From positions 124,001 to 188,000 of the forward strand of contig NZ_MJLT01000012.1 of the NCBI RefSeq assembly GCF_001766675.1: a stretch of DNA of 64,000 nt, in the 5' to 3' direction. Shown one piece after another: positions 7,519-16,055 of this stretch. The notes beneath the pieces are model-generated. The model saw nothing but the letters and a program-made list of their open reading frames with translations, was not told the origin of the DNA and did not search any database. Every line of letters starts with the position of its first letter. Positions within the stretch are counted from its first letter, which is position 1. The translations under genes and the position numbers were made by a program. The DNA comes from Arthrobacter sp. SW1. Its GTDB lineage: Bacteria > Actinomycetota > Actinomycetes > Actinomycetales > Micrococcaceae.

Positions 7519-8922
7519 ATGACCATCGAAGGATGGACCCAAACGCTTGGCGCGGGCCCGCTGCTGCTCATCGCAGCCGCCGCCATCGCCGTCCTGCTCG
7601 TCCTGATCATCCGTTTCCGGATGCACGCGCTGCTTGCCCTGATCACTGTCAGCCTTGCCACGGCGTTCGCCACGGGAATCCCCGCGGACAAGGTGGTTCC
7701 GGTGCTCGTCAACGGCTTCGGCACCACGCTGGGCACGGTGGCCCTGCTGGTGGGCCTGGGCGCCATGCTCGGCCGGATCGTGGAAACCTCGGGCGGCGCC
7801 AAGGTGCTGGCCGACTACCTCATCAGCGTCTTCGGCGAGAAGCGGGCGCCGTTCGCCCTGGGCCTCGCCTCGCTGATCTTCGGCTTCCCGATCTTCTTCG
7901 ACGCCGGCCTGGTGGTCATGCTTCCCGTGGTCTTCGCCGTGGCACACCGCCTCGGCGGCGGCCTGCTCCGCTACGGCCTCCCGGCCGCGGGCGCCTTCTC
8001 CGTGATGCACATCTTCGTCCCGCCGCACCCGGGCCCGGTATCCGCTTCCGCGCTGCTCGGCGCAAACGTCGGCCTGGTGGTCATTGTCGGCCTCGTCGCA
8101 GCCATCCCCACCTGGTACGTCACGGCCTACCTTTACGGCCTGTGGACCGGCCGCAAGCTGGTCCTCCCGGTTCCCGCCATCCTCGGCGAAGCGGACGAAG
8201 AAGCCGAAAAGCACCCGCCGCGCTTCAGCACCGTCATGGGCGTGCTGCTCCTTCCGCTCGTGCTGATCTTCCTCAACACCGGCCTGAACACGCTGGCTTC
8301 CTCCGGCGTGCTGGACAAGGCCGTTACCGCGGAGCCGTGGTTCCAGATCCTCCGCACCATCGGTGAGACCCCGGTGGCCCTGCTGATCTCCGTCTTCGTT
8401 GCCGCCCTGGTCCTCGGCATGCGCCGCGGCATCCACGGCTCCGTGCTCGAAAAGCTCCTCGAGTCCTCCCTCGGCCCGGTCTGCTCGGTTATCCTCATCA
8501 CCGGTGCCGGCGGCATGTTCGGTGGCGTGCTGCGCACCTCCGGCATCGGCAAGGCCCTGGCCGACGTGCTGGGCGGAATCGGCATCCCGCTGATCGTTGC
8601 AGGCTTCCTGATTTCCGCGATCCTGCGCATCGCCCAGGGTTCCGCCACGGTCGCGCTGACGACGGCGGCCGGCCTGATCGCTCCGGCCGTCGCCGACGCG
8701 GGACTCAACGGCATGCAGCTGGCAGCCCTCGTGATCGCCGTCGCCGCCGGTTCCGTGGTGGTGTCCCACGTGAACGACTCCGGCTTCTGGCTGGTGGGCC
8801 GCTTCTTCGGCATGGACGTCAAGACCACCCTGAAGACCTGGACCGTCATGGAAACCCTGATCGGCGTGGCAGGCTTCGCGGTCGCAGCCCTGGTGTTCGC
8901 CATCGCGGGCGCCGCAGGCTAG
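7519..8922 (+). CDS. gntP: Gluconate:H+ symporter, GntP family
   Basis: The 467-residue integral membrane protein has about 12-14 hydrophobic segments. It has the GntP-type features GFGTTLGTVALLVGLGAMLG, FGFPIFFDAGLVVMLP, and VSHVNDSGFW near the C-terminus. It imports gluconate or related sugar acids with protons. GGAG sits five bases before ATG 7519. Position after gntK and opposite gntR supports gluconate as substrate. A strong hairpin follows the gene. Confidence 0.92.
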   Translation: MTIEGWTQTLGAGPLLLIAAAAIAVLLVLIIRFRMHALLALITVSLATAFATGIPADKVVPVLVNGFGTTLGTVALLVGLGAMLGRIVETSGGAKVLADYLISVFGEKRAPFALGLASLIFGFPIFFDAGLVVMLPVVFAVAHRLGGGLLRYGLPAAGAFSVMHIFVPPHPGPVSASALLGANVGLVVIVGLVAAIPTWYVTAYLYGLWTGRKLVLPVPAILGEADEEAEKHPPRFSTVMGVLLLPLVLIFLNTGLNTLASSGVLDKAVTAEPWFQILRTIGETPVALLISVFVAALVLGMRRGIHGSVLEKLLESSLGPVCSVILITGAGGMFGGVLRTSGIGKALADVLGGIGIPLIVAGFLISAILRIAQGSATVALTTAAGLIAPAVADAGLNGMQLAALVIAVAAGSVVVSHVNDSGFWLVGRFFGMDVKTTLKTWTVMETLIGVAGFAVAALVFAIAGAAG

Positions 8923-8949
8923 CGGTACCCGCACCCCCCGAACGCGACA

Positions 8950-8990
8950 GCGCGGCCGGCACCTCTGGAAGGTGCCGGCCGCGCTTTGCT
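8950..8990 (+). terminator. Terminator after gntP
   Basis: Perfect 15-bp arms (8950-8964, 8970-8984) with a five-base loop are followed by CTTTGCTTT, an interrupted T-tract. Confidence 0.75.
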
Positions 8991-9019
8991 TTGGGTCCGG
9001 CGTCGGGCATGATTCCGGC

Positions 9020-9355
9020 ATGGAGAAACGCGAGTCGTCCGCTGCCGCCATCGCCGCCTTCGAGGAATTGGGCGCTGACCTGCTGGACGCCGGCGTGGTG
9101 GCCGGGCAGATGTTCGGCGCCCGTTCGCTGCTGCTGGAGAAGAAGGCGATCGCCTGCCTGAACGGGGACCTGGTCGCTTTCAAGCTGGGCCGTGATACTC
9201 CGGAACACGCGCGGGCGCTCGCGTTGCCCGGCGCCGTGCTCTTCGATCCTTCAGGGATGGGCCGGCCGTTCAAGGACTGGGTGGAAGTCCCGCTCGCGGC
9301 TTCGGCCGAGTGGCCTGCCCTGGCGGACGCCGCCCTCGCGAACGCCCGCCGGTAA
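9020..9355 (+). CDS. Small TfoX N-terminal-domain-like protein
   Basis: The 111-residue protein resembles the TfoX/Sxy N-terminal domain: an N-terminal helix with LLDAGVVAGQMFGARSLLLEKKAIACLNGDLVAFKLG, then a beta-rich end with FDPSGMGRPFKDWVEVP. The MFG motif and alternating strands are typical of that fold. There is no C-terminal helix-hairpin-helix half. In actinobacteria these short forms are common and not tied to competence. The start at 9020 is the first Met of the conserved part. It lies between a terminator and a convergent permease gene and is probably monocistronic. Confidence 0.55.
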   Translation: MEKRESSAAAIAAFEELGADLLDAGVVAGQMFGARSLLLEKKAIACLNGDLVAFKLGRDTPEHARALALPGAVLFDPSGMGRPFKDWVEVPLAASAEWPALADAALANARR

Positions 9356-9387
9356 GCGGACCGCGGACGACGGCGGCCGCCCGGCTC

Positions 9388-10830
9388 CTAGCGGGCGCTC
9401 ACCGGGGCGGGCGCCTGCTCGGTTTCGGGGTAGATGGTCTCCAGCGGCGCCCGGTTGGTGGCCTTTGCCCACGGGTAGTAGACCGCCATGGTCACCACGA
9501 TGCCCACGATCCAGGAAATGTCCGCGCCGCCCAGCCAGTGGGTGACCGGGCCGGTGTAGAGGGCCTGGGCCAGGAAGGGGATCTGGACCACGACGCCGAT
9601 GCCGTAGGAAACCAGCGCGGCAACGTTCCAGCGGCCGTAGCGTCCGTCCGGGTTGTAGAGCGCCGGGATGTCCAGGCGGTCACGGGAGATCTTGTAGTAG
9701 TCCACCAGGTTGATGACAGACCACGGCGTGAACACCATGAGCAGCATCAGCACGAAGTTCTTGAACAGGTTCAGGAAGTCCTTGCTCGCGAACAATGCGA
9801 TCAGCACGCTCACCGTGATCACCGCGATGATGAACACGATCCGGGTTGCCTTGGATACGGAGTCGCGGCGGTTGAGGGCCGTGCCGATCGTGACCGCGCA
9901 CATGAAGGAGCCGTAGGCGTTGAGGCAGTTGACGGTCAGCTTGCCGGAGACGATCACCAGATAGATGAAGATGGCGATCAGCCCGGCACCTGCCAGTTCG
10001 CCCATGTAGCCCACCTGGTTCTTCAGGAAGTTGCCGCCCAGCCCTGCGGCGGAGAGTGCACCGGCGATCGCGCCGATGGTCATGGCCCACTGGGCACCGC
10101 CCACGGATCCGGCGAAGGTGTACCAGAAGGTCCGGCGCTCGCTGGTTTCCTGCGGCAGGTAGCGGGAGTAGTCCGCCACGTACGGCCCGAAGGTCATCTG
10201 CCAGCCGGCGCTCAGTGCGATGGCGGTCAGGAAGGTGGGCCACTCGAAGCCCTTGAGGAACATCACCTGGCCGACGTCGTACTTGCTCAGCACCGCGAAG
10301 GTCAGGTACAGGAAGCCGGCCAGGCCAAGGATTGTGGCGATCCGGCCCAGGGCGTGGATGTACTTGTAGCCGAGAATGGCCAGCAGTGCGGTCGCCCCGC
10401 CGAAGATCAGGATGCCGACGGCGGGAACGTTGACGCCGAGGATCAGGTTGATGGCCTGGCCTGAGAGCACGGTGCCGGTGGAGGCGAAGCCCACGTACAT
10501 CAGGATGACGAGGACCAGCGGAATGATGGCACCGTACACGCCGAACTGGGCGCGGCTGGAAATCATCTGGGGCAGGCCCAGCTTCGGTCCCTGGGCGGAA
10601 TGCAGGGCCATGACCACACCGCCCAGGACGTTGCCGATCAGCAGGCCGACAATGGCCCAGAAGGCGTCGGCGCCGAACACGACGGCGAGGGCGCCGTCCA
10701 CGATGGCGGTGATCTGCGCGTTGGCGCCAAACCACAGGGTGAATTGGGATTTCGGGTGGCCGTGGCGCTCGCCGGCCGGGATCATGTCGATCGACCGGGC
10801 TTCGACGGCGCTGCTTGGTGCTGCTGCCAT
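9388..10830 (-). CDS. NCS1-family purine/cytosine permease
   Basis: This 480-residue transporter has about 12 membrane segments. It shows the NCS1 pattern: FTLWFGANAQITAIVDGAL in helix 1, LGLPQMISSRAQFGVYGA after helix 2, WQMTFGPYVADYSRYLP in the middle, and FTPWSVINLVDYY near helix 10. Members carry purines, cytosine, hydantoins or related bases with Na+ or H+. The start at 10830 has AGGAG nine bases upstream. No nucleobase enzyme lies beside it, so the substrate cannot be deduced from context. It is divergent from purA. Confidence 0.88.
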   Translation of the reverse strand: MAAAPSSAVEARSIDMIPAGERHGHPKSQFTLWFGANAQITAIVDGALAVVFGADAFWAIVGLLIGNVLGGVVMALHSAQGPKLGLPQMISSRAQFGVYGAIIPLVLVILMYVGFASTGTVLSGQAINLILGVNVPAVGILIFGGATALLAILGYKYIHALGRIATILGLAGFLYLTFAVLSKYDVGQVMFLKGFEWPTFLTAIALSAGWQMTFGPYVADYSRYLPQETSERRTFWYTFAGSVGGAQWAMTIGAIAGALSAAGLGGNFLKNQVGYMGELAGAGLIAIFIYLVIVSGKLTVNCLNAYGSFMCAVTIGTALNRRDSVSKATRIVFIIAVITVSVLIALFASKDFLNLFKNFVLMLLMVFTPWSVINLVDYYKISRDRLDIPALYNPDGRYGRWNVAALVSYGIGVVVQIPFLAQALYTGPVTHWLGGADISWIVGIVVTMAVYYPWAKATNRAPLETIYPETEQAPAPVSAR

Positions 10831-11198
10831 GGGTAACTCCTAATGCTGAACGGGCATGTTCCATGTCACAGGAATGCCCGCCGCGGAACAATGGGTCCAA
10901 GGCCGGACCTGTCGCGGATCCCAGACACTTTTCGCGTGTCGCTGGCCGGTTCCGGGAAGCGGGCGTGTGCGTCCCGCGGCACCGCAGGGCCGCCGTCGCG
11001 CCCTGTTACGGAAGCATGACGCCGTGCCTTAAGGCCGGATCCGCTAAACTTGGCTGGTAAGAGCCCCGGAACTCTTGCCATCCTGCCCGTGAATGTCTGT
11101 TGAAGACCGTGGGCGGGGCCAGTCTTCGGGGCGTTCTCATGTACGGCGCCAAGCGAGGTGTTCCCGCCCGCTTGCCCGAAAGAATGGGGGAGGATCCC
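10831..11198. promoter_or_regulatory. 368-bp region between divergent permease and purA
   Basis: This gap must hold promoters for both flanking genes. A possible -10 TAAACT lies about 11043-11048 for purA. Near the permease start, GAACGGGCATGTTCCATG and GTTCCGCGG form partial inverted repeats. No ORF here looks coding and no known riboswitch fold was recognised. Confidence 0.4.
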
Positions 11199-12488
11199 AT
11201 GCCCGCTATCGTGATCGTCGGAGCCCAGTGGGGCGACGAAGGCAAAGGCAAAGCGACCGACCTGCTCGGTGGCCGCGTTGACTACGTGGTCAAGCCCAAC
11301 GGCGGCAACAACGCCGGGCACACCGTCGTCGTCGGCGGCGAGAAGTACGAGCTCAAGCTCCTTCCGGCCGGCATCCTGAGCCCCAACGCCATTCCGATCA
11401 TCGGCAACGGCTGCGTGGTGAACCTCGAAGCCCTGTTCCAGGAAATCGACGGCCTCGAAGCCCGCGGCGCCGATACCTCCCGCCTGCGCGTTTCCGCCAA
11501 CGCCCACCTCGTGGCCCCGTACCACCAGGTACTGGACAAGGTCACCGAACGCTTCCTCGGCAAGCGCGCCATCGGCACCACCGGCCGCGGCATCGGCCCC
11601 GCCTATATGGACAAGGTGGCCCGCCTCGGCATCCGCGTGCAGGACGTCTTCGACGAATCGATCCTCCGCCAGAAGGTGGAAGGCTCGCTGCGCCAGAAGA
11701 ATGAACTCCTGGTCAAGGTCTACAACCGCCGCGACGTTGTGGTGGACGAGATCGTGGAATACTTCCTCTCCTTCGCGGAGCGCCTGCGGCCCCTGGTCAT
11801 CGACTCCACGCTGGTGCTGAACAACGCCCTGGACGAGGGCAAGGTGGTGCTCATGGAGGGCGGCCAAGCCACCTTCCTGGACGTGGACCACGGCACCTAC
11901 CCGTTCGTGACGTCCTCCAACCCGACGGCCGGCGGCGCCTCCGTGGGCTCGGGCATCGGCCCCACCCGGATCTCCCGCTCCATCGGCATCATCAAGGCCT
12001 ACACCACCCGCGTCGGCGCCGGTCCGTTCCCCACGGAACTCTTCGACGAGATGGGTGTGTACCTGCAGAAGACCGGCGGCGAGTTCGGTGTGAACACCGG
12101 CCGTCCGCGCCGCTGCGGCTGGTACGACGCCGTCCTGGCCCGCCACGCTTCCCGCGTGAACGGCTTCACCGACTACTTCGTCACCAAGCTGGATGTCCTC
12201 ACGGGCATCGAGCAGATCCCGGTGTGCGTGGCCTACGACGTTGACGGCGTGCGCCACGACGAAATGCCCATGACGCAGACCGAGTTCCACCACGCTGTGC
12301 CGATCTTCGAATACTTCGACGGCTGGACCGAGGACATCACCGGCGCCAAGACGCTGGAAGACCTCCCCGAGAATGCCCGCAACTACGTGCTGGCGCTCGA
12401 GAAACTCTCCGGCACCCGCTTCTCCGCGATCGGCGTGGGCCCGGACCGCGACCAGACGATCGTGCTGCACGATTTGATTGAAGACTAG
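11199..12488 (+). CDS. purA: Adenylosuccinate synthetase
   Basis: PurA (429 residues) joins IMP and aspartate using GTP, the first step from IMP to AMP. The N-terminal signature [16 protein letters not shown], the NGGNNAGHT loop, the [11 protein letters not shown] segment and C-terminal KLDVLTG match the family, and length is normal. The start is ATG 11199 with GGGGGAGG seven bases upstream; the open frame before it has no similarity. A terminator follows. purSQL lies about 8 kb away but is not contiguous. Confidence 0.97.
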   Translation: MPAIVIVGAQWGDEGKGKATDLLGGRVDYVVKPNGGNNAGHTVVVGGEKYELKLLPAGILSPNAIPIIGNGCVVNLEALFQEIDGLEARGADTSRLRVSANAHLVAPYHQVLDKVTERFLGKRAIGTTGRGIGPAYMDKVARLGIRVQDVFDESILRQKVEGSLRQKNELLVKVYNRRDVVVDEIVEYFLSFAERLRPLVIDSTLVLNNALDEGKVVLMEGGQATFLDVDHGTYPFVTSSNPTAGGASVGSGIGPTRISRSIGIIKAYTTRVGAGPFPTELFDEMGVYLQKTGGEFGVNTGRPRRCGWYDAVLARHASRVNGFTDYFVTKLDVLTGIEQIPVCVAYDVDGVRHDEMPMTQTEFHHAVPIFEYFDGWTEDITGAKTLEDLPENARNYVLALEKLSGTRFSAIGVGPDRDQTIVLHDLIED

Positions 12489-12525
12489 GCTGATCGAGGA
12501 CTAAGCCTTCGAAAGAGTACGACGG

Positions 12526-12580
12526 CGGCGGGCTGCCCCGGGTTCCAAAGGAACCTTGCGGGCGGCCCGCCGTTGTTTTT
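12526..12580 (+). terminator. Terminator after purA
   Basis: A long GC-rich stem with few mismatches (left arm from 12526, right arm to about 12574, AAA at the tip) is followed by GTTTTT ending at 12580. Confidence 0.8.
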
Positions 12581-12881
12581 GCGGGGCATTGCGGCCCTCC
12601 GGAGCACCTTCCAAACAGCCGGGAAAAAAATTTCAGAAAGTGCGTAACCCTCCGTGTATCTCCGTCGATTACCTCAGTGAACGGGCCGAGCTGGAATTTG
12701 TCCCCCATCATGTTCCAGCTCGGCCCTTCGCTTTACCCGCAAGAGAAACCTGGGCCCGGGTGGGTGTCTTGGGCTGTTTACGCGGGGCGGTTAAGCTGGA
12801 GGGGAGCGCCCGCAGCTTTTCCGTCCGGGGAAGCTGCGTACAACTGCCGAAAACCCTGCACCCACTGAAAGCACCTGAACT
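12581..12881 (+). promoter_or_regulatory. Leader region upstream of the ECF sigma gene
   Basis: An A/T stretch (GGGAAAAAAATTTC, about 12622-12635) is followed by GTAACC and, further on, CGTCGATT, spaced roughly like an ECF-type -35/-10 pair; this would allow autoregulation. A 14-bp inverted repeat (12683-12696 and 12713-12726) follows and could form a leader hairpin. No coding ORF is credible here. Confidence 0.35.
12683..12726. repeat. 14-bp inverted repeat in the sigma gene leader
   Basis: GGGCCGAGCTGGAA at 12683-12696 is exactly complementary to 12713-12726, with a 16-base loop. Weak T content follows (TTCGCTTT), so it may be an attenuator or a residual terminator. Confidence 0.6.
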
Positions 12882-13436
12882 GTGACCGACGCCCTGACTG
12901 ATGAAGCGTTGCAGGCCCTTCAGGGCAACGACGCCGAGCTGTTCAGTGCCGTGTACCAGGCCTTTGCGGGCCAGGTGTTGGGTTACCTGAGCGCCAAGGG
13001 GGTGAATGATCCCGAAGCCGTCACCCAGGATGTCTTCCTGGCGGTGTTGCCGCGGATCAACACCATCACCGGCGGCCTCAAGGGACTACGCACGTTTATT
13101 TTCTCCGTTGCCCACGCCCGGATGGTGGATGATCACCGCAAGCAGGGCAGGGCACCGGAACACCAGGAATTCGAAGCCGAGCGGGACACCAGGGAAGTCC
13201 TCTCGGCCGAAGCCGAGGTGATGGACCGGGTTGCCCCCGGCGAGGTTTTGGCACTACTCGCTTTTCTTGGAGAGGAACAGCGGGAAGTCCTGTCGTTACG
13301 GATCGTGGCCGGCCTGACGGTGGACCAAGTTGCCGAAATCATGGGGAAAAGCCAAGGTGCAGTAAAGCAGTTGCAACGGAGGGCCCTGAATGCCCTCCGT
13401 GAACACTCGGCAGTAAAGGAATATGTGGCGCCATGA
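12882..13436 (+). CDS. ECF-type RNA polymerase sigma factor
   Basis: The 184-residue protein has sigma region 2 (about residues 20-90; FAGQVLGYLSAKGVNDPEAV with DVFLAVL and LRTFIFSVAHARMVDDHRK) and region 4 (about 125-178; FLGEEQREVLSLRIVAGLTV and VAEIMGKSQGAVKQLQRRAL). It lacks regions 1 and 3, as ECF factors do. The start is GTG 12882. The next gene overlaps by the ATGA arrangement and encodes a one-helix membrane protein that is the likely anti-sigma factor. The regulon is unknown. Confidence 0.9.
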   Translation: MTDALTDEALQALQGNDAELFSAVYQAFAGQVLGYLSAKGVNDPEAVTQDVFLAVLPRINTITGGLKGLRTFIFSVAHARMVDDHRKQGRAPEHQEFEAERDTREVLSAEAEVMDRVAPGEVLALLAFLGEEQREVLSLRIVAGLTVDQVAEIMGKSQGAVKQLQRRALNALREHSAVKEYVAP

Positions 13437-14242
13437 CGCGTTCCAATATGGATCGTGACGATATCGTCTCCGAGCTCATGCTCGACGCCGGGCTCGCCGG
13501 CGATGCGCCCCTCAAGGCCGCCCTGGACTCCATCAGCAGCCTTTCTACTTTGCCTGTACCGGCTCCTCGCGGTGAGCTCGCCGCGCTGCTCGGCGTACCT
13601 GCCGCCGCGTCGGAAAACCCTGCGTCGGAAAACCCTGCGTCTGAAACTCCCGACGGCGACGCCGGGGACGAGCTCGCAAAGCGCCGCCGCCTGAAGCGCC
13701 GCACCGCCGTCGTTGCCGGAGCCGTGGTGACCGCCATGGGACTGGGGATCGGCGGCGTGGCTGCCGGCGGCTTCAAGGAGCAGACGCCGGAATTCGTTGA
13801 GCGCCTGGTGGCGGGCTGGGGTCCGGAATGGAACCCGGCGCCGCCGTCGCTGGTTCCGGCCGCTCCCGTCCCTGACGCTCCGCGCGTGACCACCATACCT
13901 GCGCCCGTCACCCGCCCGGCTCCGGAAACCGCCCCCGTGGCACCGCCCAAACCGGCTGCCCCGAAGAATGCCGACGCGCCCGTCGCTGCGCCGAAGGCAC
14001 CCGCCTTTGCCGAGAAGAAGGCGCAGAAGCCGCCCAAGGCGAAGCCCAAGGAAGCCCTGGATCCGCGCAACGAACGCCGCCTCGCCGAGGCTGCCCGCTC
14101 AGCGCGAAAGCTGTCCTCCGGCCCGTCCAAGCTGAGCTTCCGCGAGGCCCTCAGGATTGTCCTGAACAAGGAGGGCCTGCTGGGCGGAAACACGGTGGAG
14201 GACATCCTGCGCTGGCTTGTCCGGCTCGGCATCCGGGTCTGA
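13433..14242 (+). CDS. Putative membrane anti-sigma factor
   Basis: This 269-residue protein begins inside the sigma gene (ATG 13433 over TGA 13434-13436), implying translational coupling. Its N-terminal 80 residues are acidic and helical. RRRLKRR then precedes one membrane helix (about residues 91-112), and an outer Pro/Ala/Lys-rich spacer leads to a C-terminal helical end (LSFREALRIVLNKEG). This layout fits an anti-sigma factor that holds the sigma at the membrane. There is no HxxxCxxC zinc motif and no Cys at all, so it is not a ZAS-type anti-sigma, and the role is inferred from gene order. A 15-base tandem repeat sits in the cytoplasmic linker. Confidence 0.6.
   Translation: MTRSNMDRDDIVSELMLDAGLAGDAPLKAALDSISSLSTLPVPAPRGELAALLGVPAAASENPASENPASETPDGDAGDELAKRRRLKRRTAVVAGAVVTAMGLGIGGVAAGGFKEQTPEFVERLVAGWGPEWNPAPPSLVPAAPVPDAPRVTTIPAPVTRPAPETAPVAPPKPAAPKNADAPVAAPKAPAFAEKKAQKPPKAKPKEALDPRNERRLAEAARSARKLSSGPSKLSFREALRIVLNKEGLLGGNTVEDILRWLVRLGIRV
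13607..13651 (+). repeat. Three tandem copies of a 15-bp unit in the anti-sigma gene
   Basis: GCGTCGGAAAACCCT occurs twice exactly (13607-13621, 13622-13636), then once degenerate (13637-13651), coding for ASENP units. Copy number changes would keep frame. Confidence 0.9.
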
Positions 14243-14258
14243 GGCGTAGGCTGGGGGC

Positions 14259-14684
14259 ATGACGCATGTCAATGACCCCGCCGTAATCGAACGCCTCATG
14301 CGCACCAAGGGCCGTTGGGCAATCGTCGGGCTGAGCAACAACGAATGGCGCTCGGCCTACGATGTTGCGCTCTACGTCCGCGACCGCATGGGCATGGAGA
14401 TCATTCCGGTGAACCTCAAGGGCGAAGACGTCCACGGCGAAACCGGGTACAAGACCCTGGGCGAGATTCCGGCGGACAAGCACCCCCTCGACGTCGTGGA
14501 TTGCTTCGTCAATTCCAGCCATGTGGGCGCGGTGATCGACCAGGCGATCGACGCCGGCGCCAAAGCCGTCTGGCTCCAGCTCGGGGTCAATGACGAGGCC
14601 GCCGTGGAACGCGCGAAGGCCGCCGGCCTGGATGTCGTGGTCAACACCTGCCCGGCCCGCGAAGGCTGGCATTACGGTCTGTAG
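14259..14684 (+). CDS. CoA-binding domain protein (YccU-like)
   Basis: The 141-residue protein is a single Rossmann-type CoA-binding domain (CoA_binding_2). It shows WAIVGLSNNEWRSAYDVALY at the nucleotide-binding turn, IIPVNLKGEDVHGETGYKTL, VDCFVNSSHVGAVIDQAI, AVWLQLGVND, and the end VVNTCPAREG. Related proteins bind CoA or acyl-CoA and may regulate or acylate partners, but none has a settled reaction. It starts 16 bases after the putative anti-sigma gene and 19 bases before the next gene, so these small genes may share a transcript. Confidence 0.85.
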   Translation: MTHVNDPAVIERLMRTKGRWAIVGLSNNEWRSAYDVALYVRDRMGMEIIPVNLKGEDVHGETGYKTLGEIPADKHPLDVVDCFVNSSHVGAVIDQAIDAGAKAVWLQLGVNDEAAVERAKAAGLDVVVNTCPAREGWHYGL

Positions 14685-14703
14685 GCCCGGTTAGGCTCGG
14701 AAC

Positions 14704-15102
14704 ATGGACGCTGCCACCCTTCGACGTATCTGCCTGGAATTCCCGGGTGCCTTTGAGGACTTCCCGTTCGGCCCGGAAGCTTCCGTGTTCAAAGTCCGCT
14801 CCACGGTGTCCGGCGGGGCACAGGCCGCCAAGATGTTCGCGCTCTCCGTCCTGGACGCCGAGAAACTGTCCGTCAACCTCAAATGCGAACCCGCCCTTGC
14901 CGTCCAGCTGCGCGCGGCCCATCCGGAAATCACCGGCGCATGGCATATGAACAAGACCCACTGGAACACCGTGGGCCTGGATGGTGCCCTTCCTGACGAC
15001 ATGATCCGGGACCTGGTGGAAGACTCCTATGACCTCGTGGTGGCAGGGATGAGCAGGAAACAGCAGGAGCAGCTGGGGTGGGCACGCCTCGCCGGGAAGT
15101 GA
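14704..15102 (+). CDS. MmcQ/YjbR family protein
   Basis: The 132-residue protein matches the MmcQ/YjbR fold. The N-terminal LRRICLEFPGAFEDFPFGPEASVFKV, the strand with KMFALSVL, the SVNLKCEPALAVQLRAAHP segment, and the MNKTHWNTVGLDGALPDDMI motif are characteristic. These proteins have a CyaY-like, possibly DNA-binding fold, but their cellular role is not established. ATG 14704 begins the conserved part. Confidence 0.85.
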   Translation: MDAATLRRICLEFPGAFEDFPFGPEASVFKVRSTVSGGAQAAKMFALSVLDAEKLSVNLKCEPALAVQLRAAHPEITGAWHMNKTHWNTVGLDGALPDDMIRDLVEDSYDLVVAGMSRKQQEQLGWARLAGK

Positions 15103-15184
15103 GCTGACGCGGCGCGTACGCCGTCGGCTAGATTGAGAGTGCGCAACACCATTCGATGCATTCGACGCAATCGGGAGCGGCCAG

Positions 15185-15814
15185 ATGCTGGAGCAAAAGA
15201 CACTCGACGAGTTGTGGACCTTTGACGATCCGGCGCTGTCCGAATCCCGTTTCCGGGAAGCGATGCAGGATCCGCGCTTCGACGATTACGAACGCTTGGA
15301 ACTGGCCACCCAGCTTGGCCGTGCCATCGGAATGCAGGGGCGCTACGAGGAAGCCGATTCCCTCCTGGATTCCATTGATACCGAAGAAGAGCCCACCGTG
15401 GCGGTCCGGGTGCTGCTGGAGCGAGGCCGCCTGCTGAGCTCCTCGGGCCATCCGGCCATGGCTGTCCCGCTGTTGGAGCAGGCCGCGGAACTCGGCGACC
15501 ACCTCGGCGAAGCGTTCCTTACGGTGGATGCGCTGCATATGCTCGCGATCGCGGACTCCGGGCACCAGGAATCCTGGACACGCAGCGCGCTTGAGTACGC
15601 GTCCGCCGTCGACGATCCGCGCACCAAGCGCTGGATGGTTTCGCTGCACAACAACCTGGGATGGGCGCTGCACGACGACGGCCGCCGCACCGAAGCGCTG
15701 GTGGAGTTCCAGCTCGCTGAGCAATGGGCGGAACGCGTGGGAACTCCGCAGCAACAACTCTTGGCACGCGAGGCGATCGCAGAGTGTGAAAGGGCGCTGA
15801 GCGGGCGGGCCTGA
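15185..15814 (+). CDS. Tetratricopeptide-repeat-like protein
   Basis: The 209-residue soluble protein is composed of paired helices with TPR spacing. Examples are LGRAIGMQGRYEEADSLLDS (about 41-60), LLERGRLLSSSGHPAMAVPL (about 79-98), and the LHNNLGWALHDDGRRTEALV unit (about 155-174). It likely mediates protein-protein contacts. Similar small TPR proteins are common in actinobacteria without known partners. It is followed by the AT-rich control region of the ngc operon. Confidence 0.75.
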   Translation: MLEQKTLDELWTFDDPALSESRFREAMQDPRFDDYERLELATQLGRAIGMQGRYEEADSLLDSIDTEEEPTVAVRVLLERGRLLSSSGHPAMAVPLLEQAAELGDHLGEAFLTVDALHMLAIADSGHQESWTRSALEYASAVDDPRTKRWMVSLHNNLGWALHDDGRRTEALVEFQLAEQWAERVGTPQQQLLAREAIAECERALSGRA

Positions 15815-15889
15815 GCTGGGATTTCTCTCGCCAAAGGTCCTTCCAGCGCTTCCTCCCGGAGCCCTGGAAGGGTGCTTCCGCTACATCAC

Positions 15890-15940
15890 ATTTTGACTAA
15901 AGTTGATTGAAACTGCCTCGAAATATTGATTTTCGATCAC
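15890..15940. promoter_or_regulatory. AT-rich promoter and palindromic operator before ngcE
   Basis: The stretch contains TTGACT (15893-15898) and TTGATT (15903-15908) as possible -35 boxes and TATTGA (15924-15929) as a -10. Overlapping the latter is the palindrome TCGAAA-N7-TTTCGA (15918-15936), a good position for a repressor of the sugar importer. It does not match the DasR site I know. Confidence 0.45.
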
Positions 15941-16055
15941 CGGTGGTGAATTATGTCACACGAGGGTGGCGCTGCTTCGGGCGCCTTCCAGCCGACCGGA
16001 ACACAGGCACGGGCGCCGTCCGGATCGGCCCTACGAGTCTTTGGAGGGTTTTAGG

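Noticed and set aside
6958..9273. A 771-codon open frame on the minus strand opposite gntK and gntP
   Set aside because: Antisense to two well supported genes; His/Gln/Glu-rich low-complexity translation with no motif.
9388..10830. Linking the NCS1 permease functionally to purA
   Set aside because: The genes are divergent with a 368-base gap and no shared operator could be shown; nucleobase uptake near purA may be coincidence.
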